Shown here: positions 36,868 to 50,000 of the stretch, piece by piece
How the letters are laid out: each line of letters starts with the position of its first letter
How positions within the stretch are numbered: position 1 is the first letter of the stretch
Source of the DNA: Rotaria sordida
Lineage: Eukaryota > Rotifera > Eurotatoria > Philodinida > Philodinidae
DNA: 64,000 bases
Direction of reading: 5' to 3'
NCBI GenBank assembly: GCA_905250125.1
Contig: CAJNOL010000029.1
Location: 261,358 to 325,357 of the forward strand
Made by a program: the position numbers and the translations under genes
Notes under the pieces: generated by a model
Told to the model about the DNA's origin: nothing
The model's input: only the letters and a program-made list of their open reading frames with translations
Database searches by the model: none

Positions 36868-38798
36868 ATATTTGATTTATTCATATATGTGATATCTTTT
36901 TCTTTTCCATTGTCCGTCCATTTTACATACAGTGAGAATGAATAATTGTTCATTTTTGACCGGTCTTTTGCTCGTTTCTTTTCTTTTCTTTTTTCTTTTT
37001 GAACAAAACAAATTGATAATTAAAACATTTGGTTTTTTTCTTTGTTTGTTTGTTTTTTTGATGTATATTTCAATTTTTTTATTTTTAAAACAAAATTTAT
37101 TAATTTTAAAGTATTTTCTTTCATTATACACATTTTAACATTCCTATCTGTAGTACATTATTATTTTTTTTTTCTTTCTTGCATTTTTGCATTGTTTTCA
37201 TCGATTATGTTGATTTGTTTTTCTTGTTTCGTGTATATTATAAATGTGTTGGGAAAGAGCAATGAATGAAAAATTATAAATATATACACATAACAATATA
37301 AGATGAAATTTCTTTTCGAGTTTTTCAATGTGATGAGAAAATAAATGTTGATATTTAAATAATTGAATATTTCGATCAGAATTGGAAATATAAGATAAAT
37401 TATTGACGAATGTCGATGAATGAATAGCGATTCGTCTCTTTCTTCAGTTTAACTAAAGGTTCTTTTTCAAAAATAATGAATTTTAGAGAGATTTACTCAC
37501 CATTCAGAAATTGGATATTCATAGAATTCAAGTGAGGTTCAGTGTTTGAAGTATCCACATCAGGATTATATGTGCCAGTCTTTATAATTTCGTTAGTGAA
37601 GCTGTGTATGACAGTGCTTCAAACATTCTCATTGTAGAATGCTTTGGACACTGTGAGTGAAATCAATATCTACATCAACACTCGTCATACCTACAATCCA
37701 TATCCACATGCATCCACACTCTCAAGATCGCTTATCATCTAAACTAGAGAATTAAGAAAAATACGCGGAGCAGTAATGAAAAAGTGTATTTGCGACGTAT
37801 TCATGATTATATACGATCAAAATATCAAATGATGATTATAATGAGAATTGCATAGATGTGTTGAATGAGAATGCTGTAAAATATTAACAATATACTGATT
37901 ATCTCCTTACAGCGCATAAACTTAGCAAATTTTGTCAGTTATCAATGTGTTTTCAGAATTAGCCATCATAGAAAAAACATTAATATGAAAACGCGCCTGA
38001 GATCAAACTCATACGTACTGATGAGAACATATCAATATAGTTTGTAAAAATGCTCGACATGAAGAATCTGAATTTTACATTGAAGGACATTTATTTGACA
38101 CCGTTGGCGAGAACATATGGAAATCGTCAATGAATAAAACTCAGAGAATCATAATCGATTCAATTTGAGTTTCTGATACATCTAGAACTGAATGCTTCGC
38201 CAAACAAAATGTATTTTATCGTGCTCGGCAAAGATGTTTCTTCCATAACTACAACTGCATCTTCTTCTATGACAATTAGTACTATGATAACAACAATTAT
38301 ATCTCTAAGGTCGTCGATAACTGCGAACACGTCTACAGTAAAAATGACATCATCAATTTTGGCTACTATTAATACTTCAAACAAAATTAGACCTTCATCA
38401 GATTTAACTACCTTATCTAAGAATCAATACGGTCAATTCAATAATGCATATATCATCGTTCTATCTTGATTACAGCTGTTGGTTTGATCATTTAGATAAT
38501 AAAGTTTCCTTGTCACAGAAAAATATTACCATCTAATTTTGAAGATACTCAAGTGTTGCCAACATCAACTTAAACTTCTTCAAATTCAATAACCATCGAA
38601 ATAAAAAAAAAATACTTTTACTAAAATTACATTTTTTTAATCAATCAAGATTTTAGACGATATTTTTCTCGACTATTATTAATATCTTTTTTTTAGTTAA
38701 AACCTATATGGTAATGCTAGTATTCTTTTTAGCTACTATCACCAACATTTCGTTAGTATTATTACTTAGTCTCTAATTTATCAATAGTATGAATATCT
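36868..38798. other. Non-coding stretch after NEK gene
   Basis: Begins with the NEK 3' flank (T-rich runs, possible AATAAA near 37340). A segment near 37660-37725 carries a variant of the ACATCCACACTCAC word found in several introns. Facing open frames at 38160-38469 are low-complexity Ser/Thr or Val/Ile translations on opposite strands and are not supported as genes. Confidence 0.45.
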
Positions 38799-39840
38799 TA
38801 TTCATTATAGAAAATAATTAATTTAGAATTTTGTTTTCTTTTGACTTCAAACAAGGAAAAGAAACATTCAAAATATTCTCTGTATGCATCATCAAAAAAG
38901 TCTACTATTGATAATTCAAAATATCGTTCGAAATTTCGTTCAGTTGGCTCTTTATTCCAAGATTCTTTAATAAATTGATTAATTACTGGTAATGCAATTA
39001 TCTATTATTGAGTATAAATGTTTGGATTTCAAATAAATCTTGTTTAGCTATAATCCAAAGTACTTCCACTATAGATCGATGAAATATTTTTATTTCGCAT
39101 GATTAAAATCAATGTATAGTATCTAATAGCTGAATTAATCGAGTTTATTTATCATCTGAACAATTTGTAATATTTCTTATTAACAAATATTTTGATATTT
39201 TTTTTTTTCAATTCATCAATCACAAAAATATATCGTTTAGATACCTACAAAGAATCTAAACATTAAATAACATTCTTCTATTCAGTTCTAAAACAATGAA
39301 TTAATCAACATGATCGAATCTATACATAATAATTTTTCTATAAGTAATCATGTATTTATGATTTGTACAACTTGCATTGATTGCTGAGCATAAGTTTAAT
39401 TTATCGATTGATTATTATCCATCTGTAGTTTGGATATACTCTTGACAAGCAACTTTTGTTAAAAATGATGCCAATTTTTGTTGATATTATTGACTTTGAT
39501 GGAAATTCTGTTAGTTATGAGCAAATAATCGAATGAATTCTTTCTATTTCAAATGTAAAAGATAGAAGTGAGCAAATACGAAATGAATCACATCACTGTG
39601 TCAGATAATCTGATAGCTAATTTTATTTAACAGGTAATTTATTTAGTTTTCTTCACAAAATAAGAAAAGGCTTTGTTGATGATAGCCAATTATATGGAAT
39701 CATTAATATGAAGTAATGTATCACAAATTAAATTTCGTAATATTATTTGACATTTTCTTCGAGATGATCAATCAGAAAGAATATTTAAGTTTAAATATCC
39801 AACTGAACAAGATTCAACAAGTAGAATTGGATAACATATT
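38799..39840 (-). pseudogene. Decayed coding sequence, family unrecognised
   Basis: Reading leftwards, protein-like blocks appear in shifting frames with many stops: HFVFAHFYLLHLK (about 39580), EYIQTTDG, KIFHRSIVEVLWIIAKQDL followed by FEIQTFILNN (about 39100), and the cleanest block LPVINQFIKESWNKEPTERN then FERYFELSIVDFFDDAYREY (about 38850-38990), ending at TAA 38799. Composition and block order look like one long inactivated protein. I cannot name the family. The evidence is the run of coding-like blocks on one strand in one order. Confidence 0.35.
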
Positions 39841-40724
39841 CGATTCATGGAATTAAAAGTATTTCTAATAATCTATTTAGACATTCTTACGTTTGTGATA
39901 CTCATTGTATTAGTATAGGGCTGTTAAATATTCCTTCCCTTCTCATCACTGTATGATTTCTTTCATAGTATTGACTATAGCAAAGTGTGTGTCTCTTTCT
40001 CTTGTCTTGTGTGATTGATATATAAAGATATGTTTGTAGTTGTATAAACACAATGATGAATTAGCTCAATAAATATTATTATGGAGAATGGTAGTACAGG
40101 TACACAACTAATTCGTCAGGCTGATGTTAATGCAATATCAGGAATGAATAAATCGATGTTAGTATTCATTAGTTTGATTGTTAATAGATTTAGAAAATGA
40201 GCAAGTTCAGAAATAAAATCTAACTTCTTCGATGGAAAATATTTACTAATGATATTTCAAATGCGTTTATCGTTTGTTGATAATAAATAAACATACTTTT
40301 ATTTTCCATAATTTATTAGTAAAAAACGAAGAAGAAGAAAACCTATCGATTGTTAATTCAATAGTAGATTTTATTTTTATAAATGATTATATTATAATAA
40401 GAATATCTAGATAAAAAAAAAAACTTATTTATCGATGCTTCATAAAATTGTTTAATATCGGTTATGTTCAACTTTAATACAAGCTGCTCTGCTATTACCT
40501 TGACTTTATTATCATAATGGAGAAAGAAAGAAAAAAAATGAATTTTTTAACTCACCTATAGATAACAGAAATGTGTCATTGTTTTGTACCTTAAGTTATT
40601 ATAAATGGTGTGATCATTACTAAAGAAATTCCTTTTTTTTTGTCTAAAATAATAAAATAATAGAATCTACTTCTTATTCAGTATATTTTTTTTGTAGGAC
40701 ACTTGAAAACAATTAAAAATTATT
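39841..40724. other. Intergenic upstream of MAM-like gene
   Basis: A/T-rich sequence with no gene recognised. A small phrase near 40081-40200 on the plus strand (ENGSTGTQLIRQADVNAIS from 40084) looks coding-like but is isolated, without splice partners. Confidence 0.4.
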
Positions 40725-43503
40725 ATGTATTTCTACTTACTTACCAATTTTTCAATCTTCATTTGTCTATCTTATGTTTATTCTCAAATACTATACGAGT
40801 GTAATTTTGACAATGCTACACTAGACGAACATTGTTTTACTACACCAATCTTAATTCTCACAACCTTTGGCTTCGTCTCTGATAAACCACCAGATAGTCC
40901 ATTTTCTGACGCAACATCGATCTGTAAGATTGAAGATTGAAGATTCTAGATGATCACTTGTCTATTTAGTAAAACCAACAAATAGTGGAGAAGTATGCAA
41001 TTTACCGTACAAAGTACGTAATTATACTTGGGATATGTACTTTTGCTACAGAGGTTCTTGTCCGACAGCAACTAGTACAAACAGTGCATGTGCATCAGGT
41101 TTGTACAATACTTAATAATTATTTTTTTTAAATTTATATTTAATTATAGGACAATATGCTGGATTACAGTTGTTTGATAATAACATACAAACTTTTCAAT
41201 TGAAGACTGAATCAAGTGGTATTAATGGTATAAACGAACAATCTCTTATTTATTATTATTATATGCCAAATATTAGTCAAAAAAGTATTACAGTACGTAA
41301 AGAAGAAGTAAGTGGTAGTAATGACATAATTGACATTGTTACAAGTAGTCCATATAATGGATGGATCAAACGTCAAATATTATTCAATGCAACAATGTCT
41401 GGTTATAAAGTAGAAAAATCTTTTCTTTTTTTTTTTAATCCATACTTTATTTGATTAATGTTGTAATCTTTTTTTTCCAGCTCTATTTCGATCTACAGAA
41501 AATATCATCGGAAATGTCTTTAATTGATATTGGATTGGATGAAATATCAATTCGACAAATCAGTCGTGGTATGTATTCAAAAAAAAAACATTGTACAAAT
41601 AACAGAATTGCATATCAATGTTGTTTCAGATGATGAATATGTAACTACTGATACTTTAACAACAATAACAACTCCAATTATTGATATTGTCAGGTATGAA
41701 ATTGCACGTCTTCGTACTATTTAAATTTTCTTGTTTTTTTTTTTTTTGTTAAATTTTCAAATAGTTCCTCAGTACCAATGGTAATGAATCTTTTCATCAA
41801 ATATATAAAAAAAAAATTTTTTTGTATTGTAATAGATCCACACATCAATGTTGATTGTACCTGATATTTCAACAACTAAAAAGCTCGAAACCACAGAAGC
41901 AGAAATTGTTACTTTAACAGTAGTTAGTTCAAATCAAGTCCTGTACGAATGTGACTTTGATAATGCTTCTTTAATTGACAATTGTTTCACTCCAGGAACA
42001 ATTGTTGTTACAAATATAGGAAATTCGAATGTCATAGCACCAAATGGACCATTATCAGATGTAACTTCAAGCTGTACGAAAAAAATTATATTGTACCATT
42101 TCTTTTGTAAATACTAAATCTTTATGTCTATTTAGTGGAACCGACAGATAACGGAGAAGTATGCAAATTACCCTATCAAATTGATTCATATGATTGGGAC
42201 ATGTATTTTTGTAACGAAGGTTATTGTCCAACAGAAACTAGTTCAAATAGTACATGTAAATCAGGTTGGTTTAACGCGTAAACAAATTGCATCTTTTCAT
42301 TTTTTTTTAAATATTTTTATTTTTTTTAGGCAAATTTGGTTTTGTGCAATTACTTACAAATGATAAAAAATCTTTTCAACTTAAAACTGAATCTGATGGA
42401 ATCAATGGTATAGGTCAACAATGTCTTATTTATTACTATTACATGGACGCCACGAATGACAAGATTATCACCATAAATAAGGAGGAAACGAATGGTACAA
42501 TGGAGATTATTGATTCGGTAACAAGGAGTCCGTTCAATGGATGGATACAACGTAAAATATCTTTCAATACTGAAGCATTTGGTTATAAAGTGCGATATTT
42601 TTTGAGAATAGAAATGTTAGAAAATGTTTTATTGAACGATGATTCTTTTTCAGATATATTTTGAAGTACAGAGAACATCTGGAGTTCGAGAACCTTATGT
42701 AGGATTTGATGAAATTTCGATTCATCAAGGCAGTTGTGGTATGCAAAATATAGATAAAAGATAAATTAGTTTTAAGTTGTATCTAGATAATACATTGGTT
42801 ACTAACGATCTAATGACATCAAAAATATCGGATGTTTCGAGCAGGTTTGAGTTTATTATGTCAATAGTCTATCTTCAAATTATTTAATTCCAAATCCTTT
42901 TTTTTTTTGTTGATAGTATTTTTATAACAACTCTACAAACAACAATGAGAACATCAACTGTTATATCATTGGTAACTACAACTCTAACAGTAAGTATTTA
43001 ACTTAAAATGAACACTGATAGATAATATTTATTCATAGGACAGTACTACGACCATATTATCGACAACTAATGATACAACCAGGTTAGAATATTTCGAATA
43101 TTATTTCTTTTCTTCAATAATTTTGTTTTGTTAGTATCACAACATCTACCAGCACGAAAACTGATTTATCAGTGGTAATATAGAATATAACAATAATATT
43201 CGAAGATAAAATCAAATGAAATTTATTACTTAAAGAATAATCTAACCTAATCAAGTTTTTTTCTTAATTTCTTTTTATTTTTAGATACCTACGACTACGA
43301 GTGATGATAACGTAGCTGCTTCCAATAATAAAACTTTAATTATTATTTTGTCTACTGTCATTCCTGCTGTTTCAATTGCATGGATTATCCTCATTTTATG
43401 GTTAAAAAAGTCAACTTTCAAAAATCGTCGTCGTCGTCGTTCAAAGAAACGAAAACATGCATCAAAAACTGTTTTAGAACTGAATCGTGTTGCACCTGTT
43501 TAA
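40725..43503 (+). CDS. Single-pass membrane protein with two tandem MAM-like units
   Basis: Fifteen exons join in frame to 633 residues: 40725-40923, 40970-41098, 41150-41409, 41481-41568, 41630-41693, 41765-41780, 41836-42073, 42136-42264, 42330-42589, 42654-42738, 42787-42844, 42917-42989, 43039-43082, 43135-43174, 43285-43503. A signal peptide (MYFYLLTNFSIFICLSYVYS) precedes two similar extracellular units: LYECNFDNATLDEHCF to LYFDLQKISS, and LYECDFDNASLIDNCF to IYFEVQRTSGVREPYVGFDE. The N-terminal ECxFD, internal GWI and the final Y/F-x-V...DEISI strand suggest the MAM fold. A Thr/Ser-rich stalk, a membrane helix (LIIILSTVIPAVSIAWIILI) and a short tail with RRRRRSKKRK follow. Each unit has the same exon plan, showing internal duplication. 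Probably an adhesion or surface protein; partner unknown. Confidence 0.8.
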
Positions 43504-44028
43504 TATTTCAAAAAAAATAATAATAATTTTCCGTGAAAAATTCATTTGCTAATAGAAAAACTATAATAGTATGCATAGTTCTCATCAATAGCTTTTAAAA
43601 AAAATTTTTTTTGTATCAACGCCATCTGTTTTAATTACGAGTTGTAATAAAGGATCGCAGATGAATTCTGAATGGTTAACAAAATAGTCAACAATTATAT
43701 TGAGAATGATAAAGGTATTTTTTCGTTCTTCTCTTCTTGTTCTTATGTCTCTCCTTCTCGCTCTCTCGCTCTCTGTCTCTCTCCATGTTACCATCCAAAG
43801 TTTCTTTTCTAGGGAGAAGATATTTTTTTACTTCATATTATTTATTGTTAATATAACTAAATCTTTTATTGAATAGATCTAACTAAGGTTTTTCATAAAA
43901 TTCTCTTTAAATTATATTGACCTTGATTATTTTCAACAAAAACATAAACTAGTTTTTATTCATTGATTCTCTTATTTTTCAAGATGATAATTATGTAAAA
44001 ACAAAAAAATATAATCGAAAATAAAATT
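43504..44028. other. Intergenic between MAM-like gene and SFMBT
   Basis: A/T-rich 3' flank of the MAM-like gene and 5' flank of SFMBT, with a short CTCTCGCTCTCTGTCTCTCT-like pyrimidine run near 43745-43790. No gene. Confidence 0.5.
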
Positions 44029-47000
44029 ATGAATTCGACAAATAATATTAATTCAAATTGTGATATATCTCATTCAAATTTATCTATACTTGATCTTAGT
44101 CAACGAATAACAACAACAACAACAATAAATACAAATGATTCAAATATTATTATTGATAATTGGACAAATAATTCTTCATGTAATTATACAGATACAATTG
44201 ATAATAATGATATTCAAATAGTTGAAACTAAAAATGATTTTAATATTGAACAATCATTAACTGATCAATATCAAAATATTCCAATAAACGAAGATTTAAT
44301 GTCAGATAATACAAATATAAATAAATCAAAACTTGATCTTTATAATTCCATTAAAAAAATCAAGTAAAAAAACAAAAAAGAAAACAATCTTTTATCATTT
44401 TTTTTTTATTAAAATAAATTTCTTTTCTAGTTCATCAACATCTCGAATAATTATTCATGAACTTGAACCATATTTAAATTCTTCTTCTTTATCATTATCA
44501 AATTTTCTTTGGTCAAAATATTTTTCAATTATTAATGAACGACCAGTTTCCGATGAATTTTTTGATCATTATTTAACATCAATTAATTCAGGTTTTGAAA
44601 TTCATATGAAACTTGAATATTGTTATGATACACAACGTGATTTATATTGGTTAACACAAATACAATTAGTTTCTCATAGTTTAGTTCTTTTACATTATAT
44701 TGGAATACCAGAAGATGATACATCAAATGATTTTTGGGCATATATTTATGGACAACGTTGTCATCCAATTGGATGGTGTAAAGAAAATAGTAAATTAATG
44801 TTACCACCACCTATTGTTACAAAACGAGCTATTCAACAAACATCAATAAATACAAATATAATTATTAATGGAAATATTAAAGGAGAAAATGATCATTTAC
44901 AAACACCACCAGATTATTTATTTGATAAAGTAAACCTTTTTTCTTTTTATCTGGATTATTATATTTTAAATGAATTGAAAACAAAAAAATACGAATTGTA
45001 TCTGTTTGGAACGAGATTTTATTTTGATTTTAACTTCCGAACACTTTTTTTTATGAGTTCGGCTGAACTCCCAACATCATTTTTTGTTTCTGGCTACATT
45101 AATACTTATTCTTTTCTAATCGTTAGATCATATTAACTTTTGTGAATAAGTATTACAAGAAAACAAATTCGAGAATCAATCCACATGAAACAATTCAAGC
45201 GTGATGTTGATTGTAGAACATAAAAAATAAACAAATAAGAAACTTCTTTTGTTTTTAATATGAATGGATTAATATATCCATACATACGAATACATTTACT
45301 CGCTTGTGTTCTAATCAGATCTTGAATTCTACTTTGGATTGATAAAAAGTTCTAAGGCCGTTGTTTAAAGGACCTTGTCGGTTAAGGCGACCTATTCAGA
45401 AATGAAAAATCAAATATCCGATGTTGTAGAGCTTTTTGAGACACGTTGAATGGTATATAGTAAATACTGTTTTCAATAAGATTTTGAAGAAACTAGAGTC
45501 AATTTACTGTTTAACGACTACACATCCACACCTAAACATGGTAGGTTACTGACTATTTCATATATGTAGAATCTCTGATCATCTTGTGGGTGTATACTCA
45601 TCTATCAGTAAATTGACTCTGGTTTCTTCAAAGTCTTATGAAAATAGGATTTACTATATACTATTCGACGTACCTCAAAAAGCTCTACAATATCGGATAT
45701 TTGGTTTTTCATTTCTGAATAGGTTACCTTATCCGACAAGGTCCTTTAAACACCGGGCTGAGAACTTTTGACCAACCCTAGGTATAATATTTTAACATCA
45801 TACTTGTTATCATAATCTCTTAGAAAAATATCTTTGATGCGGCGAATATTTTCATATGTCAGAAGCCATAAAGATGTTTCCGTACCTGAAAAGATCATGA
45901 TAATGATCTTCGATTCATCTATGTCTAGCGTAAATAAAGTTCTTCTTATTCATTTACATGTGAGTTCGACTCGACCTATAAAACGCCCTTTGTGTGACAA
46001 AATCAGAATAAGCACCCGAGGGTGAAAAATTACGTGTTCGTGTGACAAGAATTTCTCCTCGAAATCTAATGATGAATATTGGAAGTTGGTTTTAAAATGC
46101 AGCTAAGATCTGCTACTACAACTTAACAGAATCCAATATTTCAAAATATTATTTGTTTACTTATGAGAATTTTGACTATGTTAAGTTGTACAGCACAATT
46201 TTCTCGTCAATTTAAAGCTTTTCTAAGCTTTCTAGTATGTAAAACGATCAAGAAATTTTAGACACAAGAACAGGAAAAAATAGAAAAATCTAACTTGAGA
46301 AAAATGCGAAACAAAGTGTAACCTAATTAAACATTGAAGGTTATCCAACTGTATGAAAATCGCAGTGTCATTTTTTTTTGTTTCGTACGCATGTAGCTAT
46401 CGTTCAATTTATGATTTGGTTCGAAATAATTGAAGTATTAATCTCTATATGCTGATCGAAATTTGTTTATTTATTTTATAAGAAATCGATTTGTTGTCAA
46501 GCTCGAATAGATAACAAATAGCTTCTATAAATCATCATTAAGATACAATTTGATAACTATCGCATAAATAATCAATTTCATATTAGTTGCAACGAGAAGA
46601 TATCAGAAGTTAATTTTTAGATTAATCCAAAAAATTTCATAGTCCATAGAACTTCTACTTATCTTAATCTTACCTATGTAATATTAAAATAAATAATGAA
46701 ACTATCAATAAAAAAATAAACTATAGAAAACATTGTTAATGAACATAATAGTTCTATCTAGTAGACTCATAATAAATTATTTGATTTTCTTTACCCATAA
46801 AATTAAACCATTGAAAAATCATCTTGAATTTGATTTCATAGGACACAATCAAAAAATCCATTATAATATCGATAAAGTCTAACTACCTTGCATAGTCATT
46901 GTCAAAACTTGAGTAAAAGATTCTTGTAGAAAAATAATAATAATACAACCAGTATTTTATTGACACATCTCTTCCGGAGTAGTGTTCTGCAAGGGTACGA

Positions 47001-50000
47001 GTCTTCGCGTCCGAACTTAGATTGGTGCTAATCACCATCCAGCAGATACTTTTACAATCATAGTATAATTTTTAAAGATTTATTTTATATGAAAAAATAT
47101 ACTATTTAATTTCTTCGATAAACAGCAACAAAACGAAACGAAATCATCTTAAACTTGGCTAAAAAGCAAGTGATTCAGTATAGAGATCGAAAACGAACCG
47201 AACCGACCTATTTTGCTTCGGTTCGAATCGATCCAAACCGAATTCAAAACTGGTTTTAAGAACATAAAGATAACCCGACCTGCTCTTTCAAAAATGGAGC
47301 CGAATCAAACCAGTAGAACTCTGTTCGATTCAGCCTCTGATTCAGGATTTATTTGGTGTTTTTCTGCTTCTAAAATCTAATCAATTTCGCTAAGTGTTTG
47401 CTTGTTGCTAATAATGCTGGAATGAAACTCACTGTTTATACCAAACGCTGTAATTGTGAATACATACATGAATACTTTCTTCATCACGACAATATATATT
47501 CACTTTTTTGGTAATTCATTTTCCTCCCTACGCATTCAATTGCTTCGTCATGTGGTTTGTCATCATCTGTAGATGATTTTTCATTAAAAACAAATTCCCT
47601 TGGTAAAGCAATATTGTGTTTCCAGTTCTCAAGTACAATAAATTGCTCAAGCATGAGCAAGTCGGTTTTCATTTCTAGGCTTTTATATTTATAGCAGTTT
47701 GAAGAAATTAAAATATTTTGAAATATTGAAACCTCATATAGTACAGGGTAGGGTTCCAAGTATCCGATTCAGTTGCAAAACACTATTCGGGAGAGGCAAC
47801 TGAATGTTTGGAGGGTCACCACTTTCATACTGAATAGAATTAAATCGATTTGAAATAAATTCCAAGTTTACAAATATTGTTTTTATTTTGTAGAATATTG
47901 GTCTTAATCCTGTTGAACAATTAAAATGTGGTATGTTACTTGAATTACAAGATATAAATCGTCCATGGACAGTATGGTTTGTTCGAATAATAAATAATCG
48001 AGGTGGACGATTACATTTACGATATATTATTAATACAACAAATGAAGAAGATTCAAATTTATTTTCTTCTGATATTCATATATTTTATCTTGATTGGCGT
48101 CTTCATTTTATTGGTTGGACTTCAAATAATTCATTAATTTATTTTTATGATATACCAACATGTTTTAAATTATTTTCTATTGATAAACAACCAATTATTG
48201 ATATGTGTTTAATACAATCAAAAAAACAATTTCTTCCATTAAATTTATTTAAAGATCAAGAAGAAATACGTAAACATCGTTTTACAGAAGGTATGAAATT
48301 AGAAGTATTTGATAATAAAACACAAAATATTTATGTTGGTAAAATTGGTCATATACATAATGAATATTATTTTGATATAATTATTGATAATGAAAATCAA
48401 TATTCATTTATTGCACATGTTACTCATCCATATATATTACCAGCACATTGGGCAACTGAACATAGATTTGCATTAATGAAAGGCAAAGGTATTCGTCAAT
48501 CAGAAGATTATTGGAATTCTTATACAGAAAAAACTCATATGAATGATTTAGCATCTGAACGTTGTTTTAATTTAATAACATTAAATTCTAATGGAAATAA
48601 TCGTGTTGAACCAGGAATGAAAATGGAAATGATTTATACATTAAATAATAATGATTATGTTTTATCTGTAACACTTATTCATGTTGTTGATCATCTTATG
48701 TGGTTAAGAATTGATAATACAAGTTTATCTAATGATGATTATTTATTTTATCATGTTTTACCAATTAATTCTTTAGATGTTTTTCCTGTTGGATGGGCTA
48801 AATTTAATGGTTTTGATTTATTAACACCTATTGAATATAAAATTCAAATAAAAACTTATGAACAAAATCGATATGAGTAAGAATTTTAGAATTTATTAAT
48901 TAAGATAGAACGATAGAGATGTCTTCATTTGTTGACTTTCATAAGAAAAATAAAACGACTTTGAAGTATAACTCTTAAGTCAAATTTCTTCAGAGAATCG
49001 ATGTTTATTTTGTTTTTTGAAATTTATTTATTAATACATGTTAACTGTACTAAAAGAAAGCCATAATTCTGAAGTGTCAGACAAGTACCCTTCCTCAACT
49101 TAATTCCTTCGGTTTGACGATATAATGTATAATGGGATTGATAGAAATATCCCAGAAGCCGCTACTTGAGAAATTCGATAGTTGATTATCTAGGAAATTT
49201 CTAGAGGATTAATGTAACATACAGTATAACTTCTATTTATTGAGCACCTTCTGAACTTTTCAAAAGTATTCGCCATAGAATTATATGGAGGTGTTCACTA
49301 TGAGAATTATTACTGTAGTTTGAGAATAATGACAATTGGCCATAGTTGTCTATTCTTCAAAAACATTTGACTGATAAATTGTCTACGAGTGAAAAAGTTG
49401 TTAGTGCAATTTCTACTGCATTAAAAAGTGAAACACGCGATTTTAGCTGATCTTACTACTTATAGGAAGATAATTTTATTGTATCTATTTTCGGACACAT
49501 TTCACCATCATTTTACTTAATGGGATAAATACTTCACATATTATAAAGAGACGTTATTGGTATACGATCTGTGACTAGCGTTCAGGGTATCTCTCCAATC
49601 CTGACGATTTCGGGACACCACCGCTAGCATGTGTCACGAGTTGGGAGTCAAAATTTTTACCCGTATACTTCAACACTCCTATTAGATCATGTTTCACAAA
49701 GTTCCTGGATATGCCACAAACTAAATGAAAAATATCTTATTAATAAAAATCAATAGTTGTTTTTTGTTTTTTCTTAGTATATTCTCATCAGTAACTCATT
49801 ATCCTAAAGTTCCTCGAATATACTTAAATGAAATCTATCAATTAACATTATATGTAAATATTCGATGTTTTTCTGGTCCTCATTTTTGTTCATCTCGTCT
49901 TTCACGTATACCATCTCAATTTGGTCCTGGACCTTATCGTCATGTTCTTATTGATATGTTTCATCATCTTTTATCAGCATCATCAACATCAACAAATACT

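Noticed and set aside
38160..38469. Facing open frames on both strands
   Set aside because: Both are low-complexity (Ser/Thr versus Val/Ile) translations of the same DNA, with no splice partners or motifs.
44930..45136. Extension of SFMBT exon 2 through its donor to a stop
   Set aside because: The added sequence is low-complexity, while splicing at 44929 to 47894 restores the second MBT domain in frame.
47219..47229. tRNA-like GGTTCGAATC T-loop
   Set aside because: There is no A-box, acceptor stem or cloverleaf around it. It lies in a CGAACCGAACC-type low-complexity stretch.
47484..47759. 91-residue minus-strand open frame in SFMBT intron 2
   Set aside because: No recognisable motif. It could be a transposon scrap, but I could not support that.
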